Shown here piece by piece: positions 42,379-53,200 of a DNA stretch of 64,000 bases. The notes below the pieces were generated by a model. The model made no database searches, was not told the origin of the DNA, and saw only the letters and a program-made list of their open reading frames with translations. The position numbers and the translations under genes are program-made. Origin of the DNA: Sinonovacula constricta. Its lineage: Eukaryota > Mollusca > Bivalvia > Cardiida > Solecurtidae. The DNA is taken from positions 10,441,928 to 10,505,927 of the forward strand of contig CM017567.1 of NCBI GenBank assembly GCA_007844125.1, read 5' to 3'. The stretch's first letter is position 1; each line of letters starts with the position of its first letter.

Positions 42379-45300
42379 GTATACCATGTATTCACATTAT
42401 ACATATTCAATCCGGGATCTTTTCAATGGATATGAACATAGAGCAATGAAAAGATAATTTCACTAAAACTTGGGTCTGTGTTTTATTTGTTTCCATCTTA
42501 TTGAACGAACGTCAAAAAGTGAAAATTCTTTTTTTTTCTCAAATAAATATGTTGCATGTAATACTTTTCATCAAATTGCAGATTTCTGTTTTTGCAGAAT
42601 GTCGAAAATGGTTAAAGACCGATCGTTAATTCATGTTCCGAAGAAACTACAATTTCATTTTCTAAAAAAAGTGTACTTTTACTTCATTAAATCTAAAGGT
42701 ATTCCAGGAGACCTTCGGTGCCCCGGTGGTTCCACTCAGGCATTTGTTTGGGGTTCTCATTCAAAAAAGCTGGACGTATCTATTATAAGCATAACTGTGT
42801 CACTGCGGTGTAAACGTGAATACGAAGAGAAAGTAAAGCTTATAAACCTACACATACTTAGACCGGAAAGAGAAACACTTCAAAATACAACGACGACAAG
42901 ACGAATACATATGCTCAACTTGCATGAATCAATTCTGAATGCCAACTTCTTATAGAACCAAGCAACCAAATGTGATTTCAGCTATAAAGTATATCAAGAT
43001 ATCGACTTGGTATGTGTTTTTTTTCTTGTTGATGAACTGTTGGGACCAATTCTTAAGTATGCACAACTGTTTCAGAATGAAATAACGTGGAAGAAAAATG
43101 ACCTTAATCATGAGTTGTCGTATTATAATGTCAATAAATTATCGGTCGTTTGCTGCTAAAAATAGCAACAATGCTGCCTATACATAAGCAGGATTAATTA
43201 AATAGCAAAGATAAGATTTTGGTGTTCCATAACAAATTCCACACAAATAAATAGAATAACAACGCATCTTTTAGCAAGGTTTTATCTCAATTTCGTCCTT
43301 ATTCTGTTTGCAACTTCAAGGAATTGTTAGAGGTAACATACCTTATTCAATATATTTGATTTAAAAATCTTATGAAAAATATTACAAATTTTTATTTATA
43401 TCAGTTGATAGTTGATACTGCAAAGATCAAAAGTTCTTACAAGCTAAATAAATGTGTAAAACACTTAATTATGAAGCAATTAACAGATTTTGTCATTGAA
43501 GGTTCTATCCGGCCATTTGCTAATATAAAATACGCAATTTACCTGTAACAATATGAAACAAGATGTCTTTGGGTACTAGGGACTAGAATTTGAAGCTTAT
43601 TAAAGACAATTTTGACCACAGCATTAATGGTAAGACAGTTTAAAGCACGAACGATATATTCTGGTTTCCATCACATTTTATGGTTTTTATTTTAGTTTAC
43701 TTTAGACGCATGTTAAACTTATGCTTATTAAAGATATTGAATCTGGATAACCGTATTATCAATTACATTATCTTACGATCGAATTATTGTAACTTTATGA
43801 ACATTTGGCTTATTTGAAATCAAACGACAAACAAAATAGGACTATATATATTATTACTATATCCATGTTTGTGTCCGAGTCAGACAGACAGACAGACAGA
43901 TTTTTATTTAGTATATAATGGCCACCGGCCCAAAATACACATCATTTACAGAAGCATATACAAGAGTTGTGTTTATATTCATACAATAAACATAAAAAGA
44001 CAGCTTACTTTCACCTGTAAGATTAGTTATAGTGTACAAGGCATGTGTGAAATATGATATAATAGCAACCCTACTAGCTATTGCTCATGAAGTTTAATCA
44101 CTTCATTGATATAAACAGCTATTTTCTTCAATTTTAATTGAGATCTTGTCTTCATAAGGTTACAAAAGTTATATTGAGTTTTACTGCCTTTAAACCAATT
44201 CAGCAAGTACTGTTGTCTTAAGTGGTTCCAAGCTTCCGGTGGCTGGTTCTAAAAATAGATAACTATGCTGCGTAGGCAGAGACAGAATTCCACCTCACTG
44301 AAATAATATTTGGCACGTAAATAGGCAAGGTCAACAGAAATGAAGGACATCAACAAGCAGCTCTTAGCAAGACCTTTCAAATAGTTTGCGTATTGTTTTT
44401 TTCTCTCGATATAAACATCTTAACTGATCAAAAACAATTTATCTGTACATTGTTCCAATAAATTCGATGTACACGAAAATGGTTTTCCTGCGATAATAAT
44501 TCATTTTACCAATATTTGCGGCCTCACATATTTGCAATTTAAGTAGCGTATTGCAAGCTGCTATAAAACATATGACAGTGAAAAACAAATGCACAAACTT
44601 ATCTAGATGTACGCAGTTTAAGATTGTGTAGCATAATTAAGCAAGATCTTCGCCCTTCAAAATCTTCGCGCCAAATCAAGCGTCTAAAAACGTCACAAAA
44701 GTCTGGGTTACATTCTACTAAAATAAAACGTTATATATATAACTGCTGACTATCATATGTATTTACCATGCTAATAATACTTTAATTGTCTTAAAATATG
44801 GTTTAGGTTGCAGAAACAACGCTAAAAGTAGTTATCGAAAATCGTTTTTCTCCTGGTATTTATGTAAGAGCAGATTTCAAATGTGCTCGTTATTTATTAT
44901 TTTAATCTATTCTTAATCTCTGTGGCGTAAGACATTTTGGTAAATTAAAATTAAACTAGATGTTAAAAATTGGAATACACTGTTAAAAATCAAGAAATAC
45001 ATGTTTGTTTGCATTATGGCCACAATTGGTCAAAATTGATTTTTTTTTTGTAATCGTGAAGAACAATGGAATAAAATGCTACACCTAATCACTAGAGTAT
45101 ATGTTAAAATGATCTACATCAAAAATGGTGTTGTCTTCAGGGGTGGGTAAATATGATAACTTATTATTAAACTATTCTACCGTTAGTCATAAATAAGATG
45201 CTTTGGGGTTTATATGTGGATCTTGTGGTTGAGTGTACCTACCCAACAATATCTCAATTTTAGGATCAAATTGTCTTGAGATACAAATTAAAAGGCATTG

Positions 45301-45647
45301 TGTGATGAGAACCTTTAAAAAATTACAGAATTTCTTTTTCTGAAACATTTTTTTTTCAGGATCGTACGTGTGTTCCTTCATGCCAAGCGTACGGCGACAC
45401 ATACCAAGTGGTAGAAAACTACATTATCAGAGGACACAACAGCAAGACGGTTGAAAACGTCACCAGCATTGCTGCATGTGACCAGGAGTGCCAGACGGCT
45501 GCCGGGTTCGTGTGTCGAACCATCGACTTCTTCCCTCGGTGGAAGACATGTTACCTCTCCAGTGAAACCAAAGCCGACGTGTCCGACAAGGTGTGGGAAT
45601 ACAACAGCGCAGGACTGCACTTCCAGAGAGATTGTGCTGGTCGCTGA
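41803..45647 (+). CDS. Secreted coiled-coil, EB/EGF-like and PAN/Apple-domain protein (two exons)
   Basis: Exons 41,803-42,378 and 45,360-45,647 join in phase 0 (CAG|gtatac ... tttttttcag|GAT) to encode 287 residues. Order: hydrophobic N-terminus MIKMLLLCFC (signal peptide); charged heptad-like helix, residues about 28-140 (coiled coil); cysteine module C162, C169, C176, C181, C183, C196 in an EB/EGF-like pattern; PAN/Apple-type domain, residues about 200-284, with C232, C236, C244, C256 and C284. N-glycosylation sequons are at N95, N140 and N225. PAN/Apple domains bind carbohydrate or protein ligands in secreted proteins. The ligand and the gene name are not known to me. The start was chosen because it precedes the only signal-like segment. 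Confidence 0.8.
42715..42905. repeat. Dispersed repeat family R3, intronic copy
   Basis: CTTCGGTGCCCCGGTGGTTC, GTGTCACTGCGGTGTAAACG and GACCGGAAAGAGAAACAC parallel the copy at 40.4 kb, without the 85-bp duplication. Confidence 0.6.
44078..44248 (-). mobile_element. Retroelement-like ORF tail of unknown type
   Basis: A 56-residue open stretch between stops reads NQPPEAWNHLRQQYLLNWFK, then CNLMKTRSQLKLKKIAVYI, ending HEQ. It has the look of a mobile-element protein C-terminus, with an AT-rich tail and a (GACA)n tract downstream at about 43,900. I do not recognise the family with confidence. Confidence 0.3.
45360..45647 (+). CDS. PAN-domain gene exon 2
   Basis: Encodes DRTCVPSC and the PAN/Apple domain (GFVCRTIDFFPRWKTCYLSS, then EYNSAGLHFQRDCAGR), then TGA. 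The 'F-C-----F-----C-LS' core is the PAN signature. The acceptor has a strong T-tract. Confidence 0.85.
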   Translation, partial: DRTCVPSCQAYGDTYQVVENYIIRGHNSKTVENVTSIAACDQECQTAAGFVCRTIDFFPRWKTCYLSSETKADVSDKVWEYNSAGLHFQRDCAGR

Positions 45648-46252
45648 ATGGAAGCAGGAACACAGATGTTGTTCTAAAATACTTTAACAAGCTGATTGAT
45701 TAGACTGCTTGTATTTGCTTAGCTTAGGTTTTGTTAAAATATAGCACGCAACAGTACCATTTCATTTTTACTGAGGTAGACCAGAAACAACAACACATTT
45801 TTTAATTGAGTGCAGGATAGAGGAAACATTTATATTTTTAATTCCATGACTGAAAATACCTATATGACACCTGTTTTCTTTATATTTCCTTTATCCCACG
45901 TTGTAAACACGTTAAGCTGTGATTTATGCAACACTGCATGATCGTTTATGTTTATCTTTCAATGGATTTTGAGATTACTGTGAGTTCAAATGAACAAAAA
46001 ACATAGCTGTATTGACAAAATCTGTTTAAAGTATATTATTGCCTTCAAACTTTGAATCAAAACGCAATACAACTTTTCTTGATATATAATTGTAAATTTT
46101 TATGTGAATGCAACTTTAGATTAAAATTGTTCTCAAAATAAGTTGCTGAGGTTCAAGTCACATTACTCTTTCATGGACATTTCATCATGAACAATTAAAA
46201 CTGCACATTCAAAAGAACACTGTAGATGTATGTAGAAAAAGGACCCTTATTA

Positions 46253-46258
46253 AATAAA
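46253..46258 (+). terminator. Candidate polyadenylation signal of the PAN-domain gene
   Basis: AATAAA about 606 bp after the stop, just before the 42-bp minisatellite. It is only one of several A/T-rich possibilities. Confidence 0.25.
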
Positions 46259-46334
46259 TTGCTTTCATGATTTAAAGGTGAGGCCAGTCAGAAAACTTGG
46301 TAATACAACTGCTAATGATAATCACAAAATATTC

Positions 46335-47955
46335 TGTTTTAGTTAAATCACTTGGTAACAAATAGCAGTGTTATCCAGTAATAGTTCAATCATTTGGTAA
46401 CAAATAGCAGTGTTATCCAGTAATAGTTCAATCACTTGGTAACAAATAGCAGTGTTATCCTGTAATGGTTAAATCATTTGGTAACAAATAGCAGTGTTAT
46501 CCAGTAATAGTTCAATCACTTGGTAACAAATAGCAGTGTTATCCTGTAATAGTTAAATCATTTGGTAACAAATAGCAAGTTATCCAGTAATAGTTCAATC
46601 ACTTGGTAACAAATAGCAGTGTTATCATGTAATAGTTAAATCACTTGGTAACAAATAGCAGAGTTATCCAGTATTTGTTAAATCACTTGGTAACAAATAG
46701 CAGTGTTATCATGGAATAGTTAAATCACTTGGTAACAAATAGCAGAGTTATCCAGTATTAGTTAAATCACTTGGTAACAAATAGCAGAGTTATCCAGTAT
46801 TTGTTAAATCACTTGGTAACAAATAGCAGTGTTATCATGTAATAGTTAAATCACTTGGTAACAAATTGCAGTGTTATCCTGTAATAGTTAAATCACTTGG
46901 TAACAAATAGCAGAGTTATCCAGTATTTGTTAAATCACTTAGTAACAAATAGCAGTGTTATCATGTAATAGTTAAATCACTTGGTAACAAATAGCAGTGT
47001 TATCCTGTAATAGCTAAATCACTCGATAACAAATAGCAGTGTTATCCTGTAATGGTTCAATCACTTGGTAACAAACAACAGTGTTATTCTGTAATAGCTA
47101 AATCACTCGGTAACAAATAGCAGTGTTATCCTGTAATGGTTCAATCACTTGGTAACAAACAACAGTGTTATCCTGTAATAGCTAAATCACTCGGTAACAA
47201 ATAGCATCATTACCCTGTAATAGTTAAATCACTTGGTAACAAATAGCAGAGTTATCCAGTATTTGTTAAATCACTTAGTAACAAATAGCAGTGTTATCAT
47301 GTAATAGTTAAATCACTTGGTAACAAATAGCAGTGTTATCCTGTAATAGCTAAATCACTCGGTAACAAATAGCAGTGTTATCCTGTAATGGTTCAATCAC
47401 TTGGTAACAAAAAACAGAGTTATCCTGTAATAGTTGAATCACTTGGTAACAAATAGCAGTGTTATCCTGTAATAGTTTAATCACTTGGTAACAAATAGCA
47501 TCATTACCCTGTAATAGTTGAATCACTTGGTAACAAATAGCAGTGTTATCCTGTAATGGTTAAATCACTTGGTAACAAATAGCATCATTACCCTGTAATA
47601 GTTGAATCACTTGGTAACAAATAGCAGAGTTATCCAGTATTAGTTAAATCACTTGGTAACAAATAGCAGTGTTATCATGTAATAGTTGAATCACTTGGTA
47701 ACAAATAGCAGTGTTATCCTGTAATGGTTCAATCACTTGGTAACAAATAGCAGTGTTATCCTGTAATAGTTAAATCACTTGGTAACAAATAGCAGTGTTA
47801 TCCTGTAATAGTTTAATCACTTGGTAACAAATAGCAGTGTTATCCTGTAATAGTTTAATCACTTGGCAACAAATAGCATTATTACCCTGTAATAGTTGAA
47901 TCACTAGTTAATAAAAAGCAGTGTTACCTGGTATCACTTGATAACAAATAGCAGT
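46335..47955. repeat. 42-bp minisatellite, about 38 units
   Basis: Units of 42 bp built on ATCACTTGGTAACAAATAGC followed by AGTGTTATCCTGTAATAG. Variant positions (CCAG/CCTG/CATG; GTT/GCT) alternate in short blocks, which suggests higher-order amplification. It lies between the 3' ends of two convergent genes. Confidence 0.92.
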
Positions 47956-50125
47956 TTCAGTTGTTATTTTAGAAGGAGGAACTATTAATTTAAAAACAAC
48001 TTTTGATATTAACTATACCAGGTTCTGTGATGGCAACTATAGGCATTTATGATAGATAAAAAACACATGAATCACTGTTTAATACATTTTATAAAGTTTC
48101 TTAACAAAACACACCTTAAATAAATACCTCTTTCCCCATGGAAAAAGGCATATTGAAAGACATATGTTCACAAAAGCTAATTAAATTAATGCATGAAAAG
48201 TGACCTGATAACTAATATTGTGTTTATTAATATGTTAACAAGTACAAATATATGCATGTGAATTTAATCACAAATTCTTTCTATAATAATCTTAATTTAT
48301 GTTAAAACAAAAAATGAGATAATTGATTATAAATGTTTAAATGATAAGTGTAATGATGAAAATGATAAATGTAAGTGAAATTTAAATATAAAAATAAAAT
48401 TAAAATGATGATGATTATGATGACTATAATAATAATAATAATTATAACAATAATAATAATAATAATAATAATAGTAATAAATATTATAATAATAAATTAT
48501 TGTTATTATTTAAATAATATTTAAATAATAATGATAATAATAACAACAATTCATAGTTTCAAAACTTCATCATATAGCACACATATTTTTCATGTATAGA
48601 AAAAACAATCTAGACACAAGATGAAAGCCACCAGTTCATGTCTCAATCTCTGCCCTATTTAATTCTTGTGAAAAAAGTAGGTCACAATTCTACCATTGTA
48701 TTGTTAGATATAGCACAAGAATTATTTGTGGCTTGTCATATTAAAATTCCTGGACAATATTCTTCAAATAAAAAAATGTTTCTTCTCAGTTTGTGAGATC
48801 GACTAAAAAGGCAACCATGGAGAGAGATCAGGCAAATTAAAAAATAAAGATGTTTAATAAATAAGTGTTTATGTTGAAAATCCATCTGGTTCCTCACATT
48901 TACTGTATTGGTTTCCTTGATAACTGGAATCAGTAATGGCAGATGGGATTCTTCACAAAACACATATTAACAAACAATTTTCAACACACACTTTTTTTAT
49001 TTGATAATTTTTTACCTGTGCTGATCAGCTCATTTGGATTCTACCACATCAAATCAAACATTCGGCTGATTAGAATTTCTTGGAGCATGGTAAAATAATA
49101 AAATAATCTAACACTCATGTTTGTTTAAATAAAAACACATTTATATGTACAGAAACACCTGAACTGATCTGCTCAGAAAAACATCAATTCATCTGTATGA
49201 ACAGACAACTATTTGAACAACCAAGAATCAAAGCACTCACAATTGTTCTGGCACCACAGTGGTATAAAGTCTGATATTTTATGTTTCAATACAAAATAAT
49301 GCTTCTGTTAGTCTTCAGAAAAAGAGACTCATTGGTCTATATCAGTGTTTCTTTGACCATAGCATTATAAAACATTGACAGTTATATGTTCAGACATAAA
49401 TATTTTGTTGCTTCTCTCAAGGATCTAACACTTTGATCTTAAGTTTCCATATTCATATACATATTTGTTCCTTGAAAGTACAAAACTATGACACAATATT
49501 ATGATTATATGACTTTAAAATAGCCTGTTTCTCCCAGTTGTGAAAGTTTATCTCTTATCCTGCTAAATACAAATTGATCAGGTTTAGACAAATTATTTGA
49601 AATAGTGTAGATCCATGTCCACCAGCTAAAGCCTCGGAGATATCTGGTCAGGATCTTAACCACTTGCTGCTAGGTCTCTATTATTATGTCTTGATAGTCA
49701 AGGACTGAGTCTCGGTTACTAACTAATGTAGCAGACTAAGTTTAACACTTTGAACTCTTCAGGACTGAAGGTTCCTTGCACCAAGACAGTATAAAATAAT
49801 GAAACAATATCATGTCTTCACAACAGGTTCTTTGCACCAAGATACACATAGTATGAATCTGTAAAACCATGTAACATTAAGAACACTACAAAACATGACA
49901 TACATTTCTTCACTGTCTTAATTTGGGATCTTAATACACTTGTCTTCATCAAACAATGTTTCTTGCACCAAGAAGGCTGTTAGACAATTGTTTAAAATTT
50001 AGGATGCTTTTTTATCTTACAGCTGTCAAACTTAAACACTGAATGAATTCACAATTATTATTAGCACAAAGCTGCAATATAACTTTGACAGTGAGTACAT
50101 ATATTTTATCGGTGTTTTTTTGCCC
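47956..50125. other. Intergenic or 3' UTR sequence between convergent genes
   Basis: Contains an (AAT)n-rich microsatellite near 48,425-48,545 and a family R2 relative near 49,600-49,720. No coding sequence is seen. Part probably belongs to the 3' UTR of the minus-strand gene ending at 50,126. Confidence 0.5.
48425..48545. repeat. AAT/ATA microsatellite tract
   Basis: Imperfect trinucleotide runs of AATAAT type, interrupted by TTATTATT, which makes partial hairpins. Confidence 0.7.
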
Positions 50126-50278
50126 TCAGTCATCAAACTTGAACACTTTCGATTCCATGTCTCTACGCGGTGGTTGAGGTGGTGGCACTTGACTAAGTAT
50201 TTTCCGTGCATAATTGGATGTATGAAGTCCAGCTTCCCGTAACTTCTGCTCCAGTCGAACACGATTGTCAGATGTAAC
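50126..50278 (-). CDS. CCDC148: CCDC148-like terminal exon
   Basis: 153 bp including the stop: VTSDNRVRLEQKLREAGLHT, SNYARKILSQVPPPQPPRRD, then MESKVFKFDD and TGA. The acceptor is ttattcag|GTT. Confidence 0.85.
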   Translation of the reverse strand, partial: VTSDNRVRLEQKLREAGLHTSNYARKILSQVPPPQPPRRDMESKVFKFDD

Positions 50279-53200
50279 CTGAATAAGTTCAAGGAAAATG
50301 TTGCAATGTAAAAGAACGTGCACTAATATTTAAAATTTTAAAATGAATAGAAGAAATCACAAGAGAAAATCTGATCAAAACAACACTGCAGACATTTTGT
50401 TTATTGTTCACAATCTTCAGCCAATTGTATCAGTAGATTGTGATTCATCTTGAATTAATTCTATAAAGTTTTACAAATATACATACATACATATAGAAGC
50501 ATATTCAAATATTCAACTATTCAAAAAGTTAAGATTTGTTGATAATGATACAAACATGTGTATAAATATATGGCAACATAGCCAAGCAAAAATATAATAA
50601 AAAAAGAAAGAAAATCTTGTAACATTTTATATTCCACTAAAAACACTTCAAATCAAAGTATGCATTGTATTCCATCTCTACCTTTTTGTGTCAATTCAAC
50701 AATTTATTTAAGCTACACAGATACACTTACATCATATTTATCTTAACTATCTTAAAATTATAATACTGGACTGGTTAGTACCATATCAGGTTGTTCATAT
50801 TGAGGCAAACAGTGCACATTTAAATTGGGCACATTACTGTCTGCATGGACATAACAGATCAAATTAGTTTACAATTTTTTATATTTACATTATGTTATAG
50901 TGTTAATACAAGATTTATAACCTTATAAGCAACAAAATGTGGATCTAACAAAAGAACAATAACATATACATGTTTCTGTCTTAATTTATTACATCTTTTT
51001 ACAATATATTTCTTATGTGCCTCCCTTCATATGTTGAATATTAAAAAAGAAAGAAAAAGAAAAAAAAAGCCAACTCACAACAATGATATATGTAACATAC
51101 CTGTGTGGCAGTGAAACCATGGATGTCAAACAGAGGTTTCTGGATGTTGACTGATTCGTCCTCCTTTACATGACACTGCCAGGCTGCTGTGTCAGACATC
51201 ATTCTCTCTGGGTTACTGTCTGCAACCACTCGCACCTGATGGACAGAGATATTACATAAAGGTGTGTAAAAATAAGCATATATGGTTCCTATATATACCC
51301 AATAAGCAAAATTGATTATTTAGATATTCTACATCACATGGTTTGTTAAAAATGTGTGAAAAAGGTCTAAGTTGAGTGACTGTGCAAGAACTACTTTACA
51401 CCAGTCATTTGTCATGACAATCAAGTAACTCTCACTGACCCCATATACCAAAATATAAGTTTAGGTGTATACAATGTACTTTAATATAAATTTAAAGGTT
51501 GCTAAACAACCGACTTCAGGGACAGTCTGGGTAATTACCTTCCCATGAGAGAGTCTTGCTGCTGTAGATTAACTCCACATGTGGTGGCAGTAAAAGTTTT
51601 GGCTTCTCAGGAAAATTTTGATGTTTATAGACAGAAGGTATGCACTGCAATTTTAATTACACAGTATTTATTTGCTGATAGACAGTCACAGAAAGTTATA
51701 CAATGGCTTTGACTTTCAGAGATTGAACAGTACATCCAGGAAACCGGAAGTTTACAGTGATGTATTTAATAAGTTGCAGTCTTTTTGGATAATAGCTTTG
51801 TTTGGTCCTGTCTGGATTTTTTCTTACCAAAACTGAATAAAAAAGGCTTCAATTCTTACAGCTTATCTTAAGCATTTTGTTCATTTTCAACAATACTTGT
51901 CTAAAAACTTTCACTTGTTCCACCCAATTATACTTCAATAATATGAATAAAATATTACAATACATATTGTGCTTTGATCCTAGAAATATCATGATAAAAA
52001 ATTCCCCTGACAACCATCCCTATTTAATACCAAAATGCTGGGTAATACAAAACAATGGTGTAAGTAAATATCCTATGGTCTGTAAGCACATTATTCATTG
52101 TCAACAGACATGGCAAGGTAGAAGTTAAGGCATTAGGTGAATGCTAACATAAATACCATATGGTGTATAAAAGCAATATTAATGAAAACAAACATCTTTA
52201 GATGTTTGGATTAACTTCATTAAAAGATAATCTTCAAAATAATAACAGGTCACATAGCCTTATATGCTTGAAAAAATAAGAAGCTGAGTTGTTGACAGGA
52301 AGCTGAGTAGTTAAACAGGAACTAAGACGTTAATGGGGAGCTGAGTGGTTAAAAGGGAGCTGAATGGTTTACAGGGAGCTGAGTGGTTAACAGAGAGCTG
52401 AGTGGTTAACAGGAAGCTTAAGCCCAATAAGGGTTAACAGGGAGCTTTATGGTTAACAGGAAGCTAAATGGTTAACAGGGAGCTGAGTGGTTAACAGGGA
52501 GCTGAGTGGTTAACATGGAGGTGAGTGATTAACAGGGAGCTGAATGGTTAACAGAAAGCTGAGTGGTTAACAGGAAGCTGAGTGGTTAACAGAGAGCTGA
52601 GTGGTTAACAGGGAGTTGAATGGTTAACAGGGAACTGAATGGTTAACAGGGAGCTGAGTTGTTAACAGTGAGCTGAGTAGTTAACAGGGAGCTGAGTTGT
52701 TTACAGCAAGCTGAGTTGTTTACAGGGAGCTGAATGGTTAACAGGGAGCTGAGCTGTTAACAGAGAGCTGAGTTGTTTACAGGGAGCTGAGTGGCTAACA
52801 GGGAGCTGAGTGGTTAACAGAGAGCTAAGTTGTTTACAGGGAGCTGAGTTGTTAACAGGGAGCTGAGTAGCTAACAGGGAGCTGAGTGGTTAACAGAGAG
52901 CTGAGTTGTTTACAGGGAGCTGAGTGGTTAACAGGGAGCTGAGTGGTTAACAGTGAGCTGAGTGATTAACAGGGAGCTGAATGGTTAACAGGGAGCTGAG
53001 TAGTTAACAGGGAGCTGAGTAGTTAACAGGGAGCTGAGTGGTTAACAGTTAGCTGAGTGATTAACAGTTAGCTTTGTGATTAACATGGAGCTGAATGGTT
53101 AACAGGAAGCTGACTGGTTAACATGAAGCTGAGTGGTTAACAGGGAGCTGACTGGTTAACATGGAGCTGAATGGTTAACAGGGAGCTGAATGGTTAACAG

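Larger units (their letters stand above)
42379..45359 (+). other. Intron of the PAN-domain gene (2,981 bp)
   Basis: Holds a copy of dispersed family R3 (42,715-42,905), a (GACA)n run at 43,888, and an inverted retroelement-like fragment at 44,078-44,248. There is no extra exon that I can support. Confidence 0.7.
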
